A DNA stretch of 64,000 nt, from NCBI GenBank assembly GCA_022577435.1, contig JAKOON010000013.1, positions 2,935,001 through 2,999,000 on the forward strand. Direction: 5' to 3'. Below the pieces are notes generated by a model, which saw only the letters and a program-made list of their open reading frames with translations, was not told where the DNA came from and did not search any database. The position numbers were made by a program, and so were the translations under genes. Source of the stretch: Embiotoca jacksoni. Lineage: Eukaryota; Chordata; Actinopteri; Embiotocidae. Shown piece after piece: positions 27,254 to 37,300 of this stretch. Every line of letters begins with the position of its first letter. Positions within the stretch are counted from its first letter, which is position 1.

Positions 27254-27256
27254 ATG
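27254..27256 (+). CDS. mdh1: mdh1 coding exon 1 (start codon only)
   Basis: The ATG is followed at once by the donor GTGAGT, so exon 1 contributes only the initiator Met. A at -3 favours initiation. Human MDH1 has the same arrangement. Confidence 0.92.
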
Positions 27257-30200
27257 GTGAGTACAGCCAGCAAACATGTCGGGTGGTGTTTTTCCGCAAT
27301 GCCTTTGTAACCCGCCGTCAGTCCAGCTGATCCGACAGGAAGTTCACTAACTTATCCAAACTTAGTTAAAGTTATTGGCGTTGTTGCTTTTTATTTTATT
27401 TTATTTTTTTTAATTTTTTTAACGATACTCGTCTTGACTTGTTAAATAATAATAATAAACAAAAAACGAGCACTTACACGTTTCTTTTATTTTAAATGCC
27501 ACTTGTATTATTAGTGTTGCACTTTTGTAATTTGCTGCTTCGATAGCTTTGTGTTTTATTTATTTATTTATTTATTTTTGAAGGGGTTAAATGAATGTCG
27601 TTGAGTGAAAGGTAAAGATGGCGATGAACTTGGATACGCTAAGTATATCCTGGTTTGTTACGTAACACCGAGTCCTACGTGGAGGGCAGAGGGTCTATTT
27701 TTGAACTGACCCCCTTTTGCTTTTAGTAAATCCTGCAGACAAGAATGGACACCCGGCCCACGTGCGTTGGGACACTTTCCCACCTGTCCTCTCAATATTA
27801 AATCAACATTAGTGGCGTTAACTGTCTTTGCTTTTGTGTCTTGCAGTCTGAGCCTATTAAAGTTCTGGTGACCGGCGCTGCCGGGCAGATCGCCTATTCC
27901 CTGCTGTTCAGCATCGCCAAAGGAGATGTCTTTGGCAAAGATCAGGTAAGGACGGCCTTTTGTCTCGCTTTCTTAAGGCACTCAAATCCTTTTAATTAGG
28001 GGGGTTGAACAGATGTTGCACCTGTGGGAATTAATCAGAACGCACCGGTTCGTTCGTGTGGCCTTGGGACAAACCGGGATTGTCCTTGAAGTCGGTGAAA
28101 TGGATCTCGGTCCAAGAGACTTAGGGCCAACTTTAAAACCACCTGATCCATTTGGCACGCGCCGACGTCCGTGAGCCGCATTAGGTCCTCGCGCTTTGTC
28201 CCGGAGACGACTAAGTCTCCCGCTGACATGTCACAGGAATTATTATCTGAATGCATTTGAATTCAGTCCAGCACATTTCATTCATCGTATTGCGTGACAC
28301 CCCCCCCCCCCCCCCCCCCCCCCCCCGTACGTTCTCCTCCCGTCTTCTTCTACCAGCCAATCGTCTTGCTCCTTTTGGACATCACCCCGATGCTGCCGGT
28401 CCTGGAGGGCGTTGTCATGGAGCTGCAGGACTGTGCCCTCCCACTTCTGAGAGGTAATCGCTTAATGCCGTGACAAAACACAAATAAAAATAAGTGCGTG
28501 TCACCATCGTGGAAAAGGTCTCCGTGCGTGTTTTATAGGTTTCTGGAGGCTTTAAATGCCATTTGATTTAAAGTGCTTTAGATTTGCATGCAGTTTTGTA
28601 AATACAGGATTTTTTTATTTTTATTAATCGATATCGTTGAAAACTTCTTTTACTCCGAGGACCAGACACGCGACAGAATTTCTGCACGTTTTTAGTTTTG
28701 TTTTCTGAGACACTTGATGAATATGGACGCCGGTTTCTACCGGTTTTCTTTTTTTTTGGCTGTTATGCCGTCAGTCGTGAGGCGCCATTATGTGCCATCT
28801 CCATTGTGACCTGGAATTTTTCCTTTGAAATGGTGCCGTCCTTTGCTTTGTTTGGACGGGGGGCTGTGAGAGGCCCCTGTATTAACCAACTGTGGTGCAA
28901 AGACAACGCTCCGTGCACCGAGATGGGCCCGGCCAATCACAAAACCGCTCACACGAGGGGAAACGTCCTAAATACGTTTTCTCCAACATCGTATGCGTGT
29001 ATGATTTTAGAAAGGATGGGAAAATATTCATAAAGTTTGGTTTGGCGTTATTTAAATTTAAAGTATCGTAGGAAGGCCGACTGCCAAGAGACAATATATG
29101 AGTTTACTATGTACACAAAGGATTGTTTAGCACTTACAGTACACTGACTTGATTTAAAAAAACAAAAAAACTGAACATCTGTTTAGGTGGTAAAGTTGGT
29201 GAAATCCACTGCTTTATAAATTAAAAACCTTATGTAGTTTTGGTGATTTAAAAAAAACCAAAAAAAAACTGTCAAGGAACCAAACGGGGAATGAAATCAC
29301 AACAGTGATTCGTTTTCCGTCTCCACAGATATCATCCCCACTGACAAGGAGGAGGTGGCCTTCAAGGACCTGGACGCAGCCATCTTGGTGGGCTCCATGC
29401 CCAGGAGGGACGGCATGGAGAGGAAGGACCTGCTCAAAGCCAACGTGGCCATCTTCAAGAGCCAGGGGACCGCCCTGGAGAAGTACGCCAAGAAGACCGT
29501 CAAGGTAACGACATGCACATTTCCTTTCTCTGCTTGTTGCAGGCTGAACTGTTGTTCTTCTGCCGAAGATGTAAAAAAGTTCTCCAACGGGAAAGTGTTT
29601 GTGCGTTTCCAGGTGCTGGTTGTGGGAAACCCCGCCAACACCAACTGTCTGATCGCAGCCAAGTCTGCTCCCTCCATCCCCAAAGAGAACTTCTCCTGCC
29701 TGACCCGTCTGGACCACAACAGGGCTCGCTCTCAGGTTCAGTCCTTTTTTTTAAGCTCTCCTCTTCACACGCTAAACTCCAAAGTCCGTTTTCCATTTCC
29801 GTGAAAGCTGAATTTACTCTCCGTCCCGTAGGTGGCGATGCGCTGCGGCGTTCCTGCCACTCATGTGAGGAACGTGATCATCTGGGGCAACCACTCGTCC
29901 ACCCAGTACCCAGACGTGCACCACTGCTTGGTCAACATGTCCGGCAGCGAGCTCGCCTGCTTCGACGCCGTCAAGGACGACGGCTGGCTCAAAGGCGATT
30001 TCATCGCGGTGAGTTGACGGTTACGAGCTCAAAGCTAAATTATAACAAACATTTGACTAAAGTAAAGAGCAAAATCATAGATGACATGGAAATACGATCA
30101 CGTTTTAAGGACAATTTATTGTCTGAATAGTCAATGTGAGAGCTGTGTTGGCCTTTTTAACACACGTTTTGGTCACAGGAGGGAAAATTACTAATTGTTT

Positions 30201-31523
30201 GCGGTTTAGTTTTTTCAAAATCCGGTCGTTATTTTGGTGCTTTGAGCACCACAGACAAAACTCCAGAGATAACGGCTGCACATAATTTATCCTCGAACTC
30301 CCAATTGGTGACAAACGAGGCCAAAGCTACCTGCACGCCTCAACACAGACGTTGCAGTGAGTGAACTCTCTAAACTGTCATTTTTATACGCTTCAGTTCT
30401 CCTGCTCACACTGGACCTGCCGCTGCGTTCTCATTAAACCGTTCCCTGTTCTTATCCGACAGACGGTGCAGCAGAGGGGCGCCGCTGTCATCAAGGCCAG
30501 GAAGCTCTCCAGCGCCATGTCTGCAGCCAAGGCCATCTGTGACCACATGAGAGACATCTGGTCCGGCACCCCCGAGGTAAACGCCACGTTCATTTAGTGT
30601 TGCGGCTGTTACACGTCGGGAACGTCAGCTCGTAGCCGTGTTGTGGCGAGACGCAGCTGTAATAATAGCGCAGGCCGCATGCGTAAAACTATTAATTCTC
30701 ACTTTGTTGTCGTTGGTACTGCAGATAATTTATTGCAATCAACACACCTCGCAAATGAAGTTATGATAACCGAGCCTTTTATGTATTTCTATTTTTTTAC
30801 ATTGAACAATGAGGTTAAAATTTGGCGTTGTTGTTATTAAGAGACTTGTTGAGTGGAAAGTGAGCCGATATTTCCTTGTGGCTAACTGCAAGTTTAAAAT
30901 CGGGTCGTTTCACATCATTTCACGAGTCTATGAGCATATTTCTTTTGAGGGTTTTAGTTTCCGCTGACTTTTATGCATCTGGTCGCAGAAGTTTGTGGCT
31001 AACAATACAGTTAAAGTCCGTCCATGTATTTACTTCCCTGATATTCTTAATGGTGAAAGAAAGTAAAAGTCCTGTTTTGTTACTTTGATTTCTGACAGAT
31101 TACATTTGGCTCCGTGAAGTTTATTTAACTTTTTACATTGGCGATGACGAGTTATTGTATCTGGAATGAGCTGCATTGTATTTGACATGTTGTTTTTGAA
31201 CCAGTTTCTCCTCTTTTGTGTTTGTTTTTAGGGCGAGTTCTCCTCCATGGGTGTTTACTCCTCTGGCAACTCCTATGGAGTCCCAGAAGACCTCATCTAC
31301 TCATTCCCTGTCCAGATCCAAGTAAGACTGGTCTAACATTGTGTTCGAGCCTGCAGTATGTTTTCAATTACAGCTGTTGGCTTGTAATAAACTGCGTTTT
31401 GTTTGTCCTGAAAGTATGAAACAATGAACTCACTGTGGTTTCAGAAAATAGACGCCTTCATCAGTGGATATTTTGTCAAGTAAAGATTTGACTTTGATTA
31501 AACTGGAGAGAATAACGCTTGGA

Positions 31524-31554
<31 letters not shown>

Positions 31555-31732
31555 TCAACTGTGTGTCTCCAAAATACAAAACTGAACAAGGTGCCCTCTT
31601 TCCCCTCAGAACAAGTCCTGGAAGATCGTGGAAGGTCTCGCCGTCAACGACTTTTCCCGAACGAAGATGGACGCCACAGCAGCAGAGCTGCTGGAGGAGA
31701 GGGACACAGCCGTGTCTTTCCTGGGAGTATGA
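27254..31732 (+). CDS. mdh1: mdh1, cytosolic malate dehydrogenase (complete, nine coding exons)
   Basis: Catalyses malate + NAD+ to oxaloacetate + NADH in the cytosol, part of the malate-aspartate shuttle. Exons: 27254-27256, 27847-27945, 28357-28453, 29329-29504, 29613-29735, 29832-30008, 30463-30576, 31232-31321, 31610-31732. They total 1002 nt, or 333 residues plus stop (human 334). All introns are GT-AG. Visible functional residues in this model: nucleotide-binding GAAGQIA (11-17), Asp42 for the NAD ribose, Arg92 and Arg98 in the mobile loop, Asn131, the Asp159/Arg162 pair in TRLDHNR, and catalytic His187 in IIWGNH. The C-terminus is FLGV, where human has FLSSA. It lies between divergent wdpcp and co-directional ugp2, the conserved vertebrate order. 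A teleost paralogue suffix (a or b) cannot be decided here. Confidence 0.98.
27556..27577. repeat. (TTTA)5 tetranucleotide repeat
   Basis: Short array in mdh1 intron 1. Confidence 0.85.
27847..27945 (+). CDS. mdh1: mdh1 coding exon 2
   Basis: 33 codons, residues 2-34, beginning SEPIKVLVTGAAGQIAYSLL. Carries the Rossmann-fold glycine motif. Acceptor TCTTGCAG, donor CAG|GTAAGG. Confidence 0.97.
28300..28326. repeat. C27 homopolymer
   Basis: Unbroken cytosine run in mdh1 intron 2, ending 30 nt before exon 3. Confidence 0.95.
28357..28453 (+). CDS. mdh1: mdh1 coding exon 3
   Basis: Residues 35-66 plus one base; includes IVLLLLDIT with Asp42. Acceptor TTCTACCAG, donor G|GTAATC (phase 1). A 27-base cytosine run ends 30 nt before the exon. 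Confidence 0.96.
29329..29504 (+). CDS. mdh1: mdh1 coding exon 4
   Basis: Residues 67-125. Contains LVGSMPRRDGMERKDLL, the substrate-closing loop with Arg92 and Arg98. Acceptor TCCACAG, donor AAG|GTAACG. Confidence 0.97.
29613..29735 (+). CDS. mdh1: mdh1 coding exon 5
   Basis: Residues 126-166, with VLVVGNPANTNCL (Asn131) and the catalytic-site block LTRLDHNR (Asp159, Arg162). The flanking introns are short (108 and 96 bp), typical of teleosts. Confidence 0.97.
29832..30008 (+). CDS. mdh1: mdh1 coding exon 6
   Basis: Residues 167-225, including VIIWGNHSSTQYPDV with catalytic His187. Acceptor CCCGTAG, donor GCG|GTGAGT. Confidence 0.97.
30463..30576 (+). CDS. mdh1: mdh1 coding exon 7
   Basis: Residues 226-263. 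Starts TVQQRGAAVIKARKLSSAMS, nearly invariant in vertebrates. Acceptor CCGACAG, donor GAG|GTAAAC. Confidence 0.97.
31232..31321 (+). CDS. mdh1: mdh1 coding exon 8
   Basis: Residues 264-293, GEFSSMGVYSSGNSYGVPED followed by LIYSFPVQIQ. Acceptor TTTTTAG, donor CAA|GTAAGA. Confidence 0.95.
31530..31554. repeat. T homopolymer (about 25)
   Basis: T run in mdh1 intron 8, about 55 nt before the exon 9 acceptor. Confidence 0.9.
31610..31732 (+). CDS. mdh1: mdh1 coding exon 9 and stop codon
   Basis: Residues 294-333, beginning NKSWKIVEGL and ending FLGV, then TGA at 31730-31732. The intron before it carries a run of about 25 T some 55 nt upstream of the acceptor CCCCTCAG. Confidence 0.96.
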   Translation, partial: NKSWKIVEGLAVNDFSRTKMDATAAELLEERDTAVSFLGV

Positions 31733-31798
31733 CTAGACTCCTCAGGGCCGCCACAGCAACACTTAGACAGCCCCAAAGCTCCAGACGCTCGGTTGTGA
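31733..31798 (+). other. mdh1: mdh1 stop-codon readthrough extension with peroxisomal targeting signal (MDH1x)
   Basis: The stop and next codon read TGA CTA, the core UGA-CUA context for translational readthrough. The frame then stays open for 21 codons, beginning LDSSGPPQQ and ending DARL, before a second TGA at 31796-31798. The terminal tripeptide Ala-Arg-Leu fits the PTS1 consensus (S/A/C)(K/R/H)(L/M). In mammals MDH1 is known to give a peroxisomal readthrough form with a short extension ending in CRL. Length, context and terminal signal all fit that isoform; the readthrough itself is inferred. Confidence 0.85.
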
Positions 31799-32160
31799 TA
31801 AAGCACTCCAGGAACTCCTGCATCACTGTGTGTGAGAGAACGAGTCCGTGTTTATGAGTGTGAAGTTGGATTTATACTTGTGCGTTGCGATGGCGTGCTG
31901 CGTAGCCAAACGTATTCACAAAAGGAAGTATCGAGGTTCACTTTGGCTACAAATGATTGTTAGGTCAAAACCAACATAAGTATAACTCCACTTTAAGTAT
32001 TTAGTATAAACTGAAAGTCCACTGAATTTGTTACTAACTATTTTCCAATATTTTTTTTTTCTCTGTGGGTAAGTGAGTGGATGGTTGTTACCAACTTGTA
32101 AAGTCAGTGATGCACCAAGTCCTTAAAAACACGGGAATGGATGACTTTAAAGCTTAAAAC

Positions 32161-32166
32161 AATAAA
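32161..32166 (+). terminator. mdh1: mdh1 polyadenylation signal
   Basis: AATAAA about 430 nt after the stop, followed within 20-40 nt by a GT-rich stretch (TGTGGTTGTGTTT). This would be a usual cleavage site near 32180. Confidence 0.65.
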
Positions 32167-33343
32167 AACTAAAAACAATGTGGTTGTGTTTCTTGATGGT
32201 TTTAAATTTCACTTTTTTTTTTTCGCTTTGATAAATAATCATCAGTAATGACTAAGTGGGTAAAATCAAATAATAGAAAAGCTAGAACAGAATGGTTATT
32301 TTACAAAATGACAGCCCTTTACTGTTATGCAGCCTTTGAAACAGATAAAAGACAATAAGGCAATATCAAAATATTAAAATTAAATTCACTGATATAACAC
32401 GTATATATCACCCAGCCCTACACGTTCTCCATGTTTGGTGAATTGGTGAATCTAAATTGGGTTTTAGTCGTGATTGAACGACAGAAAACACTCCTGCTTA
32501 TGAGAAAATTTGTCTCGGTCTGAGCTGCACTTAAAAATACAATCAATACACTATAAAAAGAAAAGAAAACACAGTTGTGTAAGATTGAGTGATTTGACAG
32601 TTTCTCCAGACAGGGGCAGTATTTCCTCATTTATTTATTTTTTCTCCCTTTCCCAGCAGCGTCAGGGTTGATTACGTAACATCTGCAATTGATTAAATTC
32701 ACAACGTGCCATTGTTGAGAAATAGTTAATGATTGAAGAGGTCAAATTTACCAAATATGACTCACCAGGTCAACATTAATGAGGTAGAACCGGTGTGTCC
32801 AGAGGAATCAGCCGGTTTACTCATTATAACATGTGGATATGCTTAGAAATATTTACCCGTATTTAAAAGATATTCTGCAAACGCACAAATCGGTGAGAAA
32901 ACACGGCCTCTTTTACCGGGATCTTTTTTTTTTAAATTTATATTTATTTTTTTTAACCCCCAAAACATTTCGAGCATTTTTCCACCCCGGAATTGCCAGA
33001 AACCCATATACTGCACGTCGCAGAATTCTATTGGCTGCCATGGCTGCGTCATACAAAAAAGCAGCCTTTTCATTGGCTGACATCCTCTCGCAAACGTTTC
33101 CATTCGCCCCCCTGAGTAGTGAGATATCTTCTAAACTATCTCTTCGTCTTTGTAAGTTCTTCACTTTTATTTTTTTTTTTACCCTTTTACGGTGTTTTTC
33201 ATTAAAGGGACGTCGAAAGAGGGGGGAGGGGAGGGGGGGGCAGTAGCACGGTGTTTTAACGTGACAGTGGGTTAAAAAAAACAATAAGAAACAAACATAT
33301 TTTTAGTGTACCCCCTCCCCCCTCCCTCCACTCCCTCCTCCAG

Positions 33344-33463
33344 CGTCGCCTCCTGTGCGGGATCGCTGTGATCCTCCAGACCTCCAGGTCCAGGCCGGCC
33401 CCGACCCCGACCCCGGCCCCGGCCCCGGCGACTGGTCCTCCGCCAGCATCCTTCAGTCACACA
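33344..33463 (+). other. CpG- and GC-rich segment, possible ugp2 promoter or 5' UTR exon
   Basis: A compact GC-rich block stands out in AT-rich surroundings. It is bounded on the left by an acceptor-like pyrimidine tract ending CTCCTCCAG and on the right by ACA|GTAAGA, a plausible donor. It lies about 0.86 kb before the ugp2 start-codon exon. It could be the first exon or the promoter of ugp2. Two reading frames are open across it, but the composition makes that uninformative and I recognise no protein motif. Confidence 0.35.
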
Positions 33464-34060
33464 GTAAGAAAACGGCGTTTTTTTTTTTAGTTTTTTTTTT
33501 TAAATTTTATTTAATTTTATCCCTTCACCTTTCGACAACCACCACTCAATTCCGGCCGCGGAAGGGTTGGTGTCTTCAGGTTAGCTCTGTTAGCTGCCTC
33601 CCCCCCATCACCACCTACACCCCCGTGTGGCGTTCACGGACCAGGAGTCATCCCGCCGGTTTAATAATTGACGCGGTGTCTTGAGTGGACCGTGGTATAA
33701 ATCCCAGAGTCTGTTGGCAATAAGGTAATAAAAACTGGAGGGTGGAGGAGAGGAGGGGGAGGAGGAGGAGGAGAGGGAGGAGGAGAGGGGGAGGCGGTGG
33801 AAAAAACTGTGACCAGAGGTTGGGAGTCACAAGCCGAGAGGTTTGTGACGTGGTTTACAGTACTGACTAACGCGGAGCCGTAAAAAGATCCAGCCCAGAT
33901 CGGCTGCAGCGTCCATGTTCAGGGGACGACGCCTGGCTTCCGTCCAGAGAGAGACGTGAAAATCAGATGAATTTGTCCTTGTTTTTTTTTTTTCTCCTCC
34001 TCCCCCCCCACACACACACATGATGTCTCATCCTCCGGAGCTTCAGTGGTGAATGCACCT

Positions 34061-34062
<2 letters not shown>

Positions 34063-34100
<38 letters not shown>
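34063..34100. repeat. T38 homopolymer
   Basis: Longest homopolymer in the window, about 220 bp upstream of the ugp2 start-codon exon. Confidence 0.95.
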
Positions 34101-34104
<4 letters not shown>

Positions 34105-34324
34105 GAAAAACCTGGTGCACCTCTGGATGAATGAGCTCTTGGGGATACCTCAAGGAAACTTTTTCTGTTTTTTGGTACTCATTTTCATGTATGTTCTCAG
34201 TTTTCACGGTCAACGCTCGCTGGAATATCTCAATTGAAGCGTGTTCATTTTGCTCTGCTTTGGATTTATCTTATTATTTAACCGTATTTATTGCTGCACT
34301 GGTCCCTACTTTGGCAGCTTAAAC

Positions 34325-34343
34325 ATGGCACTTTATGTGGAAG
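34325..34343 (+). CDS. ugp2: ugp2 coding exon 1 (long-isoform start)
   Basis: Encodes MALYVE plus one base. The donor is GAAG|GTAAGT. An acceptor-like TACTTTGGCAG ends at 34317, so the exon may run 34318-34343 with only 7 nt of leader. This would mean a further upstream non-coding exon. Supported by phase match and similarity to human MSRFVQ. Confidence 0.85.
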
Positions 34344-37300
34344 GTAAGTCCTATCATAGAAGGTATTTTTACATTTGACCTTAGATGTTTTAAAAAAAAA
34401 AAAAAAAAGAAAGGGAAATCACATACTTCTATGTATAATCTGGGGTGGATTTAAAGGACCATACCTGTTTTATTTTTTCTGCATTTACTAAAAGCATCTG
34501 GTACATATTTTCCCGAGACAATCACATATCCTGATGTGATTTTTTTTTTTTTTTAAGTTATTTTTTCCCCTACCTTTCTGGCATTTTTTAAATGTTTTCT
34601 GCTTCCCTTTATTTCAGAGTTGTATTTTAATCAACTTGCGGAGACTTGTAAGTTTTGCCCCACATACAGAACAATCAATCACAAAGCGACTACCTTGCTC
34701 AGTTTTGCAGCTGTCAAAATTTCAAATACTGGCTCCCTCTGATGTTTGACAGTTTTCTTTAGGACGGCGACCAGCTTTTATTTCCATTACCCATTAAGTT
34801 GTTAGTTATTCGATTCGCTGCCGGGTCTTTAATTTGTCAGAAAATGGTGACAAATGTCGACCAGTGTTTCACCAAGATGAAGTTGCAGTTTAAATTGTCT
34901 CGTTTTATCCCAACTAGACAACTAAGATTTTCAGTTTATTATTCAGTTTTTTCATTGCAAAGTGCCTCAAAGTAATAATCAGTCATCGAAATAGTTGTTA
35001 ATGATGAATTATCTGTTCAGCTATTGATTCGGTGACTAATTATTGTAGCTCTCTCCTTTTGTACAGTACCAGTCTTCAATGCTTCAGTCAGTCTGAGTTT
35101 TCCAGTTTATTCTCTGGTTTTGTTTCAACTCTGCTGGATTATAATTCATCAATGACACCTCGTTTTAATCACTGAACATTTCCGGTTATATAAACGGTCC
35201 GTGCTGTTTAATAAGCAGCTGTAACTTAGAAAGTTAAAGCCGTCAACGCGGCTCTCGGCCGTTCCAGGACAAACCGACCCTCTTGTGTTGCTTGTTTTTG
35301 GATCTTTAAACCAAACGGTACCGCCGGATGATGAGTCAACCGAGACGACTGCAATTCTGTAAAACAATTGAAATGAATGATGAGGTGAAATTTGTTTCCA
35401 CATCTGCTGGTTACATCTTCAAAAGTTTAGCTGACTTTAACAGATTTAATCACAGTGGCACATGTTATGGATTAAACCATGAACTACAGAGCTATTGCTT
35501 ATTGAGAAGTACAGCATAATGGTTTACAGCCTCTATTGTCTCAGCACATAGTCAGGATCTGCTTTTTGTCCGCTTGTTGACAAAAAGTGAAAGCAATGTA
35601 TTGAAATAGTACTGTTTTGTCCACACATTAAACAAAAAAAACCTTGTGCAGGGATTGTGAAATCTTTGATGCTGGTAAACTACAAATCCTTCCTTTTTCC
35701 ATCAGCTGCCAATCCACAGCGACCTGGGATTTGTCTTGAAACATTTTACCTGAAAGGTTAGTTTCCTGTTGTCGTTTCTGACGGGGTGCTACAGGGCGCC
35801 AAGTTCTGCTACTTGGCGAAACCACTGGGGGGGAAATGTCCCGGGGGAATCTTTCCAGTGTCGTCCGACTCGCCACATTGAATTCATGAGGACTCGTAAC
35901 GTCTCTCAAACTCGCATGTCCACTTTTCATTTTGAAATCATTATCAAATAAATAGTTCAACCTGGCTGCTCTGTCATAAATAGCATGGGGGCATGTTTTG
36001 TCCATTATACAGTATGCATCGATATTACTTCTATTATTGTACATTTTAAAGGTGCAATATGTAAGATTTAAGTCCCGTGTGGTAATACCGCTTTGTACGT
36101 TAGGGGGCGATAGTGAGTCACTGTGTTGTTTTGAGTTTTTATTATGTTTTTTTTTATAACTGATAATTATACATTTTGATTTCATGGACTCAGTCGTGGA
36201 TTGACAAAAAAAAAAAAAAAAAAAAGAACCGATAGTTCACGATGTAGCATTCTTATGTTATTTCTCTACATTTTGTGGATAAATTTAGTTAATTTTTCAT
36301 TTGTTTGAACCAATCTTACATATTGCATCTTTTAAGGGCAGCCACACAACCATTTAAATGAATTGGGTTGATTAAATATTCGGAACACTTACAATTGTAA
36401 TTCAACACCTTCTTTCAATCAGACTGAATAACAACTGATTATAATCTTCATGAAGGGTGTATTTATGGCTGGGTTGTTGTTATACTTTATCCTTCATCTG
36501 TCTGTGGTTTTAATGTTATGGCTGCATATTTCTGCCTGGTGTTTTATTCATTTTTTACTTGGTATTTTTCATGAACAAACTATTGAAGTTTCATCAAACA
36601 TTGATTTCACACATGCATGAGAATCAAACAGGCTTTTTATTCAGTCCAAAACGCCTGCTTATGAAATCATAATTAGCATCAGAACTGCTTCGTTTACAGG
36701 TATGATAATTACACCACTTTAGTCCTTTCATCAAACCGTCTTAATTGGTCAGAATTTGAATGTCATGTTGGAACAGCTGTGTAACTGCAGAACTGTAAAG
36801 TGCTTTGTTTTGTTTATTTTTACATGATACTTGAGGCCAATTCTGATATGATACCCAAAACAAATCCTTGTAGAAACAAGGGAGCCAAGTTAGTAAAGAA
36901 ACGAGCAGGACATTTTGCTATTGAAAAATAAACATGAGAACTGGTCAATAACACCGTTTCTTAACCTTCTAAAAAAGATATTCTCCTTTTCTGTGCTGCA
37001 GTGATTTACTGTTTACCCTGTAGAGTATATCACGATGAGCTTGAAGTTGTCGTTCTTACATAATGTGAGCTATGCTGAAACTCCTCGGTGTCACAGATAT
37101 ACCTGTTTGCAGTGTTATTTATCCTGTTGCTCCAGTTCATCATCATTTGGGTTTTGTAGGAGCTGAAGTGAGGTCAAAATTCAACACGAATACCTCAGAG
37201 GTGTTACGTCAATGCTGGTTATGAGAATGAGAACCTCCCTCTCAGATAGCGTTTGATTTATTTTCTGCATTTTACACAAACGTCTTTCCTAAGCTTTGGT

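Noticed and set aside
33355..33684. Plus-strand open frame rich in Pro, Asp and Gly
   Set aside because: GC-rich composition keeps several frames open; the frame runs past a good donor and matches nothing I recognise. Kept only as a candidate non-coding exon.
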